A DNA stretch of 64,000 bases from Rhodobacterales bacterium (lineage in GTDB: Bacteria > Pseudomonadota > Alphaproteobacteria > Rhodobacterales > Rhodobacteraceae). The notes under the pieces were generated by a model, which did not search any database, was not told where the DNA came from, and saw only the letters and a program-made list of their open reading frames with translations. This document shows positions 29,620 to 40,534 of this stretch, in pieces. The DNA lies in the NCBI GenBank assembly GCA_002748285.1, contig PDSA01000029.1, forward strand, positions 119,109 to 183,108, in the 5' to 3' direction. The translations under genes were made by a program, and so were the position numbers. The stretch's first letter is position 1; the number at the start of each line of letters is the position of its first letter.

Positions 29620-30663
29620 ATGGATATCGTAATTCTGGGCGCAGCACGCACGGCGATTGGCACATTCGGGGGGGCTCTGGCGGGGGTGACTCCAGCTGAA
29701 TTAGGCACTGTTGTTGCCAAATCAGCGATGGAACGCGCCGCCATCAGCCCCGAGAAAATCGGCCATGTGGTGTTTGGCAATGTGATCAACACCTGGGCGC
29801 AGGATATGTATTTGTCCCGCGTTGCGGCGATGGGGGCCGGCGTGCCCGAAACCACTCCGGCGATGAATGTCAATCGGCTGTGTGGCTCGGGCGCACAGGC
29901 GGTTGTGTCGGCGACACAGTCTCTAATGCTGGGGGATTGCGACTTTGCGCTGGCCGGAGGCGCCGAATCCATGAGCCGCGCGCCTTATATCGTGCCTCAG
30001 GCGCGTTGGGGTCAGAAAATGGGCGATGTGTCGGTGCAGGACATGCTGCTGGGCACGCTGAACTGCCCGTTCAACGCGGTGCATATGGGGATCACGGCGG
30101 AAAATGTGGCCGCAGAATACGGGATCAGCCGGCAGGATCAGGATGACTTTGCCCTGCAAAGCCAGGAACGGACGGCACATGCGATCAAAGAGGGTTATTT
30201 CGCCGACCAGATCACTCCGGTTGCTGTGAAAAAGCGCCGTGAGCTGGTGGATTTTGACCGTGACGAACACCCCAAAGACACCACCGCCGAAGCGCTGGCC
30301 GGGTTGCGTCCGGCCTTTAAAAAGGATGGCAGCGTGACGGCGGGGAATGCTTCGGGCATCAATGACGGTGCCGCTGCGCTGGTGCTGGCCCGTGCTGAGG
30401 CCGCCGAAAAGGCCGGATTAGTGCCGCTTGCGCGGATCACCGGCTATGCCCATGCCGGCGTTGCCCCGGATGTGATGGGGATTGGTCCGATCCCGGCGGT
30501 GCGGGCTTTGCTTGAGAAAACCGGCCTGAAGGTGGATGATTTCGACGTGATCGAGTCAAACGAAGCCTTTGCCGCCCAAGCGCTGGCGGTCAATCAGGCC
30601 GGGATGATCACCATGTGCATTGGCGGCGGGCAAGGGATTGCTGTGTCGATTGAGCGGCTCTAA
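29620..30663 (+). CDS. Acetyl-CoA C-acetyltransferase (thiolase) with apparent internal in-frame deletion of the GHP motif region
   Basis: [21 protein letters not shown], nucleophile region [30 protein letters not shown] directly followed by [15 protein letters not shown]; the expected NGGAIALGHPxGATG segment is absent. Confidence 0.88.
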   Translation: MDIVILGAARTAIGTFGGALAGVTPAELGTVVAKSAMERAAISPEKIGHVVFGNVINTWAQDMYLSRVAAMGAGVPETTPAMNVNRLCGSGAQAVVSATQSLMLGDCDFALAGGAESMSRAPYIVPQARWGQKMGDVSVQDMLLGTLNCPFNAVHMGITAENVAAEYGISRQDQDDFALQSQERTAHAIKEGYFADQITPVAVKKRRELVDFDRDEHPKDTTAEALAGLRPAFKKDGSVTAGNASGINDGAAALVLARAEAAEKAGLVPLARITGYAHAGVAPDVMGIGPIPAVRALLEKTGLKVDDFDVIESNEAFAAQALAVNQAGMITMCIGGGQGIAVSIERL

Positions 30664-31067
30664 GGGTTCGATTTAACAGAATTGATTGTTGTCGGGCTCT
30701 TGCTGGCGTCTTTGTCGTGCGCCTGATAGGGCTGCGCAAGGCCCGGCGGCGGGGCTGGTCTGGGGCGCACATCAAACGCCAGACCAGCGCAGAGGTCTCG
30801 TTATCTTTGGAATGCGGACCGTGATTTATCGCAAAAGCACACCGGCGAAAACAAGGCGATTATGTAAGAAATGCTGTCATTTTATCCGGTGCCTTGAAAT
30901 TTACGGTTTTATCCACTAGAAGGGCGAGCCCGGCTGAATTTCTGGAAACCCTTGAAATTTACCGAATGATCAAAATTTTATAGAGCGGTGGAGAGTCCAA
31001 ACCCTGCCGCCGCTCTGTCCTGCCAACCTGGCCTGTATCCTGTCATGCGGCCATAATGTGAAAAGGT

Positions 31068-34000
31068 GTGCAACCCGTGCGGAAGCAAAACACAACCAGC
31101 CTCTATGATCCTTTACTTGAACACAGCGCTTGTGGCGTCGGGTTTCTGACCCGTAAAGACAGCAAACAAACCCACGAACTGTTGGAAAAGGGTCACGAGG
31201 CATTGTGTGCGGTGCCCCATCGTGGCGGCATGTCTGCCGAAGGTGTGGGTGACGGGGCCGGTGTGTCTGTGGATCTGTCGCTGCGGTTTTTCAGCAAGCT
31301 GACGGGTCATGATCTGAAGGCCGGGGCTTTTGGGGTGGGCAATTTCTTTTTGCCCGATGATGCGGATCAGTATGAGGCTGCGGATGCTCTGATCGAGGGC
31401 TGCTTCGACAAGGCCGGGCTGAGGGTGCTGTTGCGCCGCGATGTGCCGGTTGACAATGAGCAGATTGGCGCGCGTGCCGTCAAATGGCAGCTTCCGATCC
31501 GTCAATGGGTTTTTGAGGCCAAAGACGGCACCAAGGGCGCGGCGCTGGATAAGCTGATCCACCATACCTTGCTGGATATCGAGGCCGTGGCCTACACCAC
31601 CCCGGCGCTGTCTGGGCTTTACCCGTTGTCGCTGTCGGCGCATATGCAGGTGCTGAAGGGGCGGCTGAATTCATGGGAGATTGTGCCTTATTTCCGGGAT
31701 CTGAACGACCCGGATCATCAGGTGCATACCATGTATTTCCACACCCGTTTTTCCACCAACACCGATCCGCACCCGACCATGGCGCAGCCCTTCCGGCTGA
31801 TGGCGCATAATGGCGAGCTGAACACGGATAAGAAAAACCGCCTGTCCGAAGCCGCCGTGGCCATGGCCAAGAGCAGCGATATCATCCGGCCCAAGGGGCA
31901 ATCCGACAGTTGCCGGCTGGACCAGACCCTGAATGCCCGGGTTTATCAAGATGACCTTGATCTGGTGACGGCTGTGGTGTCGATGATGCCCCCGGCTTGG
32001 GAAAATGACAGCAGCCTGTCTCCGGAAGTGCGGGCGATGTTTGAGTATTTCTCGCTGTATGAAGAAAAGAATGACGGCCCGGCGGCGGTGATTTTTGGCG
32101 ATGGCACGGTGATTGGCGCACGTCTGGACCGTCTGGGCCTGCGCCCGTTGCGCAGCACTGAAACCGATACCTATCTGTCGGTGATGTCCGAGGCTGGGCA
32201 GATTTACTTCCCGCCCGAAAGCGTCATTCGGCGGGGCCGGATCGAAGCGGGCGGGATGCTGTATTTCGACCATTCTCAGGGTCGGATCTTTGAGACCCAT
32301 GAGGCGTTAGAGATGATGGCCGCGCGACGGGATTACAAGGCGCTGCTCAAGACGGCTCAGGTCAATATCGACGATCTGCCTGATGCCGAACAGGATGCAG
32401 CTGCCGCTGCCAGCCGCTATGAGGGCGATTTGCAGCGCGCTGCCCGCTATGTCGGCTATACCCACAATCAGGAAAGCTTCCGGTTTTTGATGGACCCGAT
32501 GCTGGATACGGGGATGGAGAAGGTCTCGGCCATGGGCTATGGCAACGCGATCAATGCGCTGTCGGATACTGAAGGCGGGGTGGCCAAGTATTTTGCCCAG
32601 CGTTTTGCGCAGGTGACGAACCCGCCGCTGGATTCGATCCGTGAATCTGAAGGGATGACTCTGCGGGTGGCGTTGGGTGAAAAACCGCATGGTGGCCCGA
32701 CCGGGTCGCCGCAGATCGTTGTGAATTCACCGATCCTGAAAATGACGGAAATTCTGCGCATCAAGGCCCAGGACAAGACCCCATGGGCGCGGTTTGACAT
32801 GCTCTATAGCCCGATCTTTGACGATCCCAAGGCCAATGAAAAAGCGCTGACCGATGCGATTGACGCGCTGGGCAATCAGGTGGCTGATTTTGCCCGCGAA
32901 ACCGGCGGTATCGCCATTGTCACGGATCGGCATATCAGCCGCTCGAAGGCGGCGATTCCGATGATTTTGGCGGTTTCGGCCATCAACCAGCGCCTGATCG
33001 AAGAGGGCTTGCGTCTGCGGGCCTCGCTGGTGATCGAAAGTGGTCAGATTTCGTCGGCGCATCACATCGCCTGTGCGCTGGGCTTTGGTGGTTCGGCGGT
33101 TTACCCGCTGGGTGTGCGGATGCGGGCCGAGGAAAAATACGGTGATCAGGCGGTCAAGGCCTATGCTAAATTCACCAAGGCGGCGGAAAAATCGCTGATG
33201 AAAACCATGGGTAAGGTGGGCCTCTGCACGGTGGAAAGCTATTCGGGCGGCGAATTTTTCGAGCCGAGCTTTCTGGATACCGATGATCCGGTGTTCAAAA
33301 AATACTTTCCCAATATGAAAACGCCGGTGGGTGGGGTGCAGTTTGACACCATCGCTCAGTCGGTGGCCGATTGGCACAAACGCGCGCTTGAGGTTCAGGG
33401 CGATGACGACGTGCCCATGCTGGGCCTGTTCAAGGAACGCGCCGGCGGGGCGGGGCATTCTTATGGTCTGACGGCGGTGCGTGGTTTTGTCGATATGACG
33501 GAAGAGCAGCTCGAATATGCCGATCCAGAGGCGGATCAGGATACTGACCCGTTCCGTATGCTGACTCTGGGCCAGATGAATGATGCGTTTGGCATTGATG
33601 ATGCGGGTTATGTCAATACCAGCTTTGAAAAGCTGAGTGATGACAAGATCAACAATTTCAAGATCACCCCCGGATACCGCGCCTTTAGCCGGATGATGGC
33701 CAAGGAACGCCATGCCCGCCCGGCGGCGTTGCGCGATGTTCTGGCGTTTCCGGCCGATATTTCCAAGCTGACCAAAGTCGCGGACATCAAGCGCGAGATG
33801 ATGCTGTTCAACCGCGCCGGCAACCGTGATTTCATGATCCGCGGCATTCATTGTGAAACCATTTCTGAGGGCGAGTTCAAGATTACTCTGACCGGCCCGA
33901 ATGCCGGGGATATTGCCCGTCTGGATGCGGTTTCACAGACTTTGGTCGAGCGGTTCCGCGGTGACATTACCGGCCATTGGCTGGAGGGCGGTGCGCTGTT

Positions 34001-36560
34001 TGTGCAGGCCAAGGGGTCTGCCGATGATTACCTGTCGCGTATCATTCCTTGCGCTGATCCGGTGCCGCTGTCCGAAGTGCAACCGGCCTGTGAAATTACC
34101 GCCCGGCTGGCCTCGGGTGCGATGAGCCACGGCGCTCTGGTCGCCACCGCGCATGAGATGGTCGCCCATGGCACCAATATGGCCGGTGGTTTGTCTAACT
34201 CTGGCGAAGGCGGCGAGAATATCCGCCGGTTCGGCACTATTCGGGCCTCAAAGATCAAACAGTTCGCTTCGGGCCGGTTCGGGGTTTGGGCCGGTTATCT
34301 GGCGGACCCGAATCTCGAACAGATCGAGATCAAGATCGGCCAAGGTGCCAAGCCCGGCGAGGGCGGCCAGCTGCCCGCGCCCAAGGTCACGGTTGAAATC
34401 GCCGCGGCACGGGGCGGCACGCCGGGGGTTGAGCTGATCTCGCCCCCGCCGCATCACGATACCTATTCGATCGAAGATCTGGCGCAGCTGATCCACGATG
34501 CTAAGGCCGCGCGGGTCAAGGTTGTGGTCAAGTTGGTCAGCTCGGAAGGGATCGGCACCATCGCCGTTGGTGTGGCCAAGGCCGGGGCCGATGTGATCAA
34601 TGTCGCGGGGAATACCGGCGGCACCGGGGCGGCTTCGGTGACGTCTTTGAAATACACCGGCCGCGCGGCCGAGCTGGGCATTGCCGAAGTGCATCAGGCG
34701 CTGTGTGCCAATGGTCTGCGGGCCAAGGTGGTGCTGCGCGGTTCGGGCGCGATGCAGACGGGTTCGGACGTGGTCAAGGCATCGCTGATGGGGGCCGATA
34801 GTTTCGAATTTGGCACCACCGCATTGATGATGCTGAAATGCGTCATGGCGAAAAACTGCAACATCAAATGCCCGGCGGGGCTGACCACCAACCCCGAGGT
34901 GTTTGATGGCGATCCGCGCGCGTTGGCGCAATATCTGCTGAACCTGTCGCATGAGGTGCGGGAAATTCTGGCGCGTCTGGGCCTGCGCAGTCTGGACGAG
35001 GCCCGTGGCCGCGCCGATCTGCTGCATCTACTGGATCACCCGGCTTCGGTGGGGCAGTTGAACATGCGCCAGATGCTGACCAATGTGCCCGAGGTCAAGG
35101 TGGATGGTCCGATCTATCTGGAGCGTCAGTTCGGCTTTGATGATGCCTTGATCGAGCAGGTGAAAGCCGCGCTGATTGAGGAAAAACGCACCACGATCCG
35201 CATTGAGGATAACCGCAGCCTGAACAACCGTGATAAAACGGTCGGTGGGCAGCTTTCGCTGGACATTGAGCGGATGCTGAATTACGAACTGCCGGATGCT
35301 GAACAACTGCCTGCGGTGATGGTTGACACGCAGGACCGCCGCTTTTTCGCGCCGCGTTCGATCACGGTTGTGACCGATGGATCAGCCGGGCAGAGCTTTG
35401 GCGCGTGGTGCAATGACGGCATGGTGATGGAGCATACCGGCACCTGTAACGATGGCGTCGGCAAGGGGGCTTCGGGCGGTGAGATCATCGTCAAATCACC
35501 CAAAGGCGGCGGCCGTGGCCCCGGTGAAAACGTGCTGATCGGCAACTTTGCCCTGTTCGGGGCCACCGGTGGGCGCACCTTTATCGAAGGGCAGGCCGGG
35601 GATCGTTTTGCGGTGCGGAACTCTGGCGCCACTGTGGTGGTCGAAGGGGTTGGCGATTTCTGCGCTGAATACATGACCAATGGCGCGGTGCTGAATATCG
35701 GCAGCTTTGCCAAGGGATTTGGCAACGGGATGTCTGGGGGCTTTGCCTATCAGTATGATCCCGAAGGCCAGCTGGAACATGCCATTGCCAAGGATTCGGT
35801 GCTGATCGGGTCGTTGGATGACGACAGCGATCACGCCCAGCTGCACGCCGATGCGGTTTATCAGATGCTGACCTGGCATGTTGAGGCCACGCAGTCCGAA
35901 AAAGCCACCCGTCTGTTGAAAAACTGGGAACAAGAGCGCAAGCATTTCGCCTATGTCATGCCGCGTGCCTTGTTGCAGTATCAGGATGCTGATGCCATTC
36001 TGGCCGCCAAACCGCGCAAGGATTTGGTCGAGGAACTGGCCACGGCGCTGTCCAACCACCAGATTACCAGGCTGAAAAAGGCCTGGAAAGACGGGGTGCC
36101 GGTGCAGCATGGGCTGGTGCCCAACATGGGTGAAACCGATACCGAGGATATGTATAGGCTGCTCAACAGCTGGACGGTGCTGGAAACGGCGCAGCGCATT
36201 GCCGCCAAACGGATCGGGGCCGATTCCAAAGACCCTCGGGTGCAGAAAACCGCCCGCAATCTGGTGCTGACCGAAGATTTTGCCCTGATGAACCAGCTTG
36301 CCAAATACGCCCGCGAGGCGGTTTCCGGCTATGATGATGCAGGGGTGGCGGCGCTGGTGGCCAGCAAGCGTTTGGGCGATTTCAAGCGCTCGCTGAACCT
36401 GCGCAACATCTTGTCGATGGACAGCCCCGGAACTTATGGCTGGATCCTCTATCAAAGTCGCAAAAACCGCGAGCATCTGGGCCACATCCCCAGCTTTGAA
36501 GAGCTGTTCGCCAAAAGCGCCCTTCCCGATATTGCAGCTGCTCAAAGGAAAGCGTCATGA
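31068..36560 (+). CDS. Large glutamate synthase (GltB)-like protein, ~1830 aa
   Basis: Class II amidotransferase SACGVGF near N-terminus; FMN domain GGLSNSGEGGENIRRFGTIRASKIKQFASGRFGVWAGYL...KIGQGAKPGEGGQLP; 3Fe-4S-type CVMAKNCNIKCPAGLTTNP; C-terminal GXGXG-like repeat region. Confidence 0.9.
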   Translation: MQPVRKQNTTSLYDPLLEHSACGVGFLTRKDSKQTHELLEKGHEALCAVPHRGGMSAEGVGDGAGVSVDLSLRFFSKLTGHDLKAGAFGVGNFFLPDDADQYEAADALIEGCFDKAGLRVLLRRDVPVDNEQIGARAVKWQLPIRQWVFEAKDGTKGAALDKLIHHTLLDIEAVAYTTPALSGLYPLSLSAHMQVLKGRLNSWEIVPYFRDLNDPDHQVHTMYFHTRFSTNTDPHPTMAQPFRLMAHNGELNTDKKNRLSEAAVAMAKSSDIIRPKGQSDSCRLDQTLNARVYQDDLDLVTAVVSMMPPAWENDSSLSPEVRAMFEYFSLYEEKNDGPAAVIFGDGTVIGARLDRLGLRPLRSTETDTYLSVMSEAGQIYFPPESVIRRGRIEAGGMLYFDHSQGRIFETHEALEMMAARRDYKALLKTAQVNIDDLPDAEQDAAAAASRYEGDLQRAARYVGYTHNQESFRFLMDPMLDTGMEKVSAMGYGNAINALSDTEGGVAKYFAQRFAQVTNPPLDSIRESEGMTLRVALGEKPHGGPTGSPQIVVNSPILKMTEILRIKAQDKTPWARFDMLYSPIFDDPKANEKALTDAIDALGNQVADFARETGGIAIVTDRHISRSKAAIPMILAVSAINQRLIEEGLRLRASLVIESGQISSAHHIACALGFGGSAVYPLGVRMRAEEKYGDQAVKAYAKFTKAAEKSLMKTMGKVGLCTVESYSGGEFFEPSFLDTDDPVFKKYFPNMKTPVGGVQFDTIAQSVADWHKRALEVQGDDDVPMLGLFKERAGGAGHSYGLTAVRGFVDMTEEQLEYADPEADQDTDPFRMLTLGQMNDAFGIDDAGYVNTSFEKLSDDKINNFKITPGYRAFSRMMAKERHARPAALRDVLAFPADISKLTKVADIKREMMLFNRAGNRDFMIRGIHCETISEGEFKITLTGPNAGDIARLDAVSQTLVERFRGDITGHWLEGGALFVQAKGSADDYLSRIIPCADPVPLSEVQPACEITARLASGAMSHGALVATAHEMVAHGTNMAGGLSNSGEGGENIRRFGTIRASKIKQFASGRFGVWAGYLADPNLEQIEIKIGQGAKPGEGGQLPAPKVTVEIAAARGGTPGVELISPPPHHDTYSIEDLAQLIHDAKAARVKVVVKLVSSEGIGTIAVGVAKAGADVINVAGNTGGTGAASVTSLKYTGRAAELGIAEVHQALCANGLRAKVVLRGSGAMQTGSDVVKASLMGADSFEFGTTALMMLKCVMAKNCNIKCPAGLTTNPEVFDGDPRALAQYLLNLSHEVREILARLGLRSLDEARGRADLLHLLDHPASVGQLNMRQMLTNVPEVKVDGPIYLERQFGFDDALIEQVKAALIEEKRTTIRIEDNRSLNNRDKTVGGQLSLDIERMLNYELPDAEQLPAVMVDTQDRRFFAPRSITVVTDGSAGQSFGAWCNDGMVMEHTGTCNDGVGKGASGGEIIVKSPKGGGRGPGENVLIGNFALFGATGGRTFIEGQAGDRFAVRNSGATVVVEGVGDFCAEYMTNGAVLNIGSFAKGFGNGMSGGFAYQYDPEGQLEHAIAKDSVLIGSLDDDSDHAQLHADAVYQMLTWHVEATQSEKATRLLKNWEQERKHFAYVMPRALLQYQDADAILAAKPRKDLVEELATALSNHQITRLKKAWKDGVPVQHGLVPNMGETDTEDMYRLLNSWTVLETAQRIAAKRIGADSKDPRVQKTARNLVLTEDFALMNQLAKYAREAVSGYDDAGVAALVASKRLGDFKRSLNLRNILSMDSPGTYGWILYQSRKNREHLGHIPSFEELFAKSALPDIAAAQRKAS

Positions 36561-38211
36561 TTACGCCTTATACCGTGAGACCTCGGGCGATAATGAAAGC
36601 GCCCCGGCGCTGAACATCCTGTTTGGCACCCAGACCGGCAATGCCGAAATGGTGGCCGAAGAGGCCGCAGCGATGGCCAAATCCATCGGCTTTGCCCCGG
36701 TGGTCAGCGAGCTGGACGCGATCGAGATGGATCAGCTGGCGGCGATGCAGCAGGTGATCATTGTGGTGTCGACCTATGGCGAAGGCGAAATGCCCGATAA
36801 TGCTCAGCTGTTCTGGGACGCGCTGTCTGCCAGCACCGCGCCGCGTCTGGAAGGCATGAAATACGGCATTCTGGCGCTGGGCGATACCGGCTATGATCAG
36901 TTCTGTCAGGCCGGCAAGCTGATTGATACCCGGTTTGAGCAGCTCGGGGCGGAACGCCTTGCGCCGCGGGTGGATTGTGATGTGGATTTTGAGGATATGG
37001 CCAGCGAGTGGGTGGCCAATACGTTGCCTCTGGTTTCGGATGGTGATCTGGATGCCGCTGCCTTACCAACCCCTTCCAAGCCCGCCGCCAAATCCGGCTG
37101 GTCGCGCAAGAACCCCTATATGGCGACGATTGTTGACAATCATTGCCTGTCGGGGCCGCGCTCGGCCAAGGAAATCCGCCATATTGCCTTTGATCTGGGT
37201 GATAGTGGGTTGGAGTATCAGGCCGGCGATGCCATGGGCGTGATGCCGGTGAACAATGCCGATCTGGTCAATTTGCTGCTGAAACGGGTGAATGCCGATT
37301 ATGACACCCAGATTGCCGGGCAGGACGCGCCACTGGGGCATGTTTTGACCCATGATCTGGAAATCTCGACCCCACCCAAAAGCCTGATCAACGCGATTGC
37401 TGACAAATCCGGCCATGAGGAATTGCAGCGCATTCTGGACAATGGTGATAAAGAGGCGCTGGAAAGCTTCCTCTGGGGCCGTGATACGCTGGATTTGCTG
37501 AACCTGAACCCGGACCAAGAGATCGCCCCCGAAGAGCTGCTGGGCTGGCTCAAGCCATTGCAGCACCGGGCTTATTCGATTTCCTCCAGCCCCAAGGCGC
37601 ATCCGGGCGAGGTGCATCTGACCGTTGCCGCGGTGCGTTGGGTGTTTGACCGGCGCCCGCATATGGGGGTTTGTTCGACCTTTCTGGCCGATCAGATGGC
37701 CGAGGGGCAGGCGGCGGGGATATTCATGACTCCGAACAAATCCTTCCGGGTGCCCGAGGATAATGACGCGCCGGTGATCATGGTCGGACCCGGCACCGGG
37801 ATTGCTCCGTTCCGGGCGTTTTTGCAAGAACGTCAGGCGCGTGGGGCCAAGGGCAAGAACTGGTTGTTCTTTGGAGATCAGCACCGCGAGAGCGACTTTA
37901 TCTATGAGGATGAAATCGGCGAGATGAGCAAATCCGGGATGCTGAACCGTCTGGATCTGGCCTTTTCCCGGGATCAGGCGGAAAAGGTTTATGTGCAGGA
38001 CCGGATGCGCCAGAATGGCAAGGCTCTGTTCGCGTGGTTGCAGGATGGCGGGCATTTTTACGTCTGCGGCGATGCGCTGCGCATGGCGCGGGATGTGGAT
38101 GCCGCGCTGCTGGAAATCGTGCAGAGCGAAGGTGCGATGTCGCTCGAGGATGCCGAGGACTATATGAAAACCCTGAAAAAGGAAAAACGCTATTTGCGGG
38201 ATGTTTATTAA
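36557..38211 (+). CDS. CysJ-like diflavin (FMN/FAD) reductase; N-terminal reading frame disrupted
   Basis: Flavodoxin domain LNILFGTQTGNAEMVAEEAAAMAKSIGF...STYGEGEMPDNAQLFWDAL; FAD domain PRAYSISSSPKAHPGEVHLTVAAVRW-like; MVGPGTGIAPFRAFLQER; C-terminal YLRDVY. ATG 36557 with RBS AAAGGAAAGCGTC lies in a different frame from the domains. Confidence 0.8.
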
Positions 38212-38487
38212 GACGCCGCGGCGGTAAAGTTGGTGATTTGCCCGCCGGAACTGTGGGCAAATTGCCGCAAGAGTGAAAATTAAATTAATTTAACATAGAT
38301 CAAGCGGCGGTTCTTTGTAGAATGCCGCTCAAGAATCGTTTGGCTTGCGGATGCGTTTGCGTTTGGGGCCACGTTGCATATCCCAGCTATTTGCCAGGTT
38401 TCACAGTATGACTTTCCTTGCTGTCTCGTGAGAGGGTGGTTTGGTGTGTCTGCTGTATGCATCTCATCGTTATAACATTGTAGGGTG

Positions 38488-40468
38488 ATGGATATGATAA
38501 AACACACAGCAAAACTCACAACCGCTTCGGCGCTTGCGCTGTCTTGCGGACTGGCCAGTGGGGCGGTTGCGCAGGACCAAACCTGGCTTGATCTGGGGCA
38601 GATCACGCTTTTGGGTTCTGGCTTTGAAACATCGGTGATGGAAAGCCCGGCCTCGGTGACAGTGGTTGAGTGAAGGTGGCAACCGCGTTTTGATCAAGAT
38701 TGATGGTCAGGCTTTGACCGACCACACCGATTACGGCACACCTGTGCTGATTGATCCATCGACGATTGAGCGCATCGAAGTTGTGCGGGGCGCATCGTCT
38801 GTGATCAGCGGTTCGCGCGCCATTGGTGGTGTGATTAATATCGTGACCAAAGGTGGTGGCGATAAGCCATTCGGAGGCAGCTTCTCGGCCGGTTATTTTT
38901 CGGCCACGAAGGGTTATCGCACCTCTTTGTCATTTGGCGGCAAGAGCGGTGCGTTTGATTATCGTCTGTCATTGGGTAAGCGCGACGAAGGTGACCGCGA
39001 AAGCGCGGATGGCCCGCTGGTGCCGTCCGATATCGAAGATCAGAACGTTTCCGCGCATCTGGGCTATGATTTCGGCAACCATTACGTTTCGTTCAAGGCC
39101 AGCAAATTTGATATGGGTTCGACCCCCTATATCGACCCTCTGGGGTTAACACCGGGCATGACAATGTCGATGCATTTGCCCAAGCGTGACCTGACCAAGA
39201 TGAGCCTGCATTATGAGGGCAAAGAACTGACGCCGTGGTTAACCAGCCTGAAAGCGGCGGCGTATCATCAAACCGTTGATCGTGTATTTGATGTTAACAT
39301 TGCCCAGCCTTACACGTCCAGACCGCCTGCGCCGCCCGTGCCTCCTGGCACCAGATTTCAGGTGCTGAGCAGCAGTGTGGATGAGCAAACGACCTTTGGG
39401 TTCAATGTGGATGCCATTCTGGAATTCGCCGAGGGCAACCGCACCAAGGTTGGCCTGCAATATGAAGATGACTCGCTGGACGCGTCCAAGACGGCCACGG
39501 GCACATTGCTGTTCCCCGCGCCCATTCCGCCTGTGCCTGTTTTCACACGCACGCCTCAAAACGAAGCCAGCATTAAGACCACTTCGGTTTATGCGCAGCA
39601 TGAGGTTGATCTGGGCAATACTCTGACTGCGTTTGCCGGTCTTCGGTACTACAATGTGGATGCTCAGCTAGAGAAAACCAACACGGCCAATCCGCTGTCC
39701 AAGAATTCCGACAGCACGGTTTTGGGCTCTGCCGGGCTGGTGTGGACACCGAATGAACAATGGGCGCTGCGTTTCAATGTCAATCAGGGGTATAGCTATC
39801 CAACTCTGGTGCAGATGTTCCTGCAAACAACGGCGGGCGCAACGCTTAACCCAAATCCGAATCTAAAGCCTGAAGAGTCGACCTCGTTTGAAATTGGGAC
39901 GCGTTTTGATGGTGGCAATACGGTTGTTGATGCAACTTTGTTTTACACCGATTCAACAAACTACATCGCATCGGTGCCGGATCTTTCTACTCCTAACCCG
40001 AGAGATCTGATTCACCAAAACCTTGCGGCGGCGAAAACATATGGGTTGGAGCTGTATGCGGAACATGCTGTCGCCAATTCCAGCTGGACGCCTTATGTGT
40101 CGGCGACTTTGATGAACCGTGAATATCAGTTCGCAAATGGCTTTAAGTCAACGGATGTTGGTGAGCCATCAATCTTTGGTAAAGTCGGTGTGCGCTATGA
40201 TTGGGAGCTGGGCAATGTTTCCGGGACTCTTGATGCGTATTTGCAGGGCGAAGGTGGTTCGCGTTCTGTAGATGAAACCGGCGCTGTTTCATTGGGCAGT
40301 GACAAATCCGGCTATGGGATCTTTAACATCGAAGCGGATGCCCAACTGGCCGAGAATTTGCACCTGAATGCAAGTGTGAATAACATTCTGGACCGCTCTT
40401 ACCGGCCCAGCAGTGGCATCCGGGGTGCCGGGCGCAATGTAAAGCTGAACCTGACCTGGAAGTTCTAG
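38488..40468 (+). pseudogene. TonB-dependent receptor, frameshifted with part of the plug domain missing
   Basis: Signal peptide + ...GFETSVMESPASVTVVE* (frame ends 38673), then in another frame EGGNRVLIKIDGQALTDHTDYGTPVLIDPSTIERIEVVRGASSVISGSRAIGGVINIVT... full barrel ending in WKF. Confidence 0.85.
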
Positions 40469-40534
40469 GGCGGCTCTGTGGAGCTTTTGAAAACAGCGCT
40501 GTTGATGCTAACTGTTAGTGTCAACGGCAACATC

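Noticed and set aside
30686-30919. 77-aa ORF between the thiolase and the GltB-like gene
   Set aside because: Basic, low-complexity translation with no RBS or motif support; probably intergenic or gene relic
33414-36545. Multiple antisense ORFs inside the GltB-like gene
   Set aside because: Composition typical of shadow ORFs, no family motifs
38236-38262. ATTTGCCC/GGGCAAAT hairpin after the diflavin reductase as a terminator
   Set aside because: Only 8-bp stem and no T-tract; insufficient support
38290-38303. TTAAC-ATAG-ATCAA as an FNR-type box upstream of the TonB receptor
   Set aside because: Only one half-site matches the consensus; not enough without expression data
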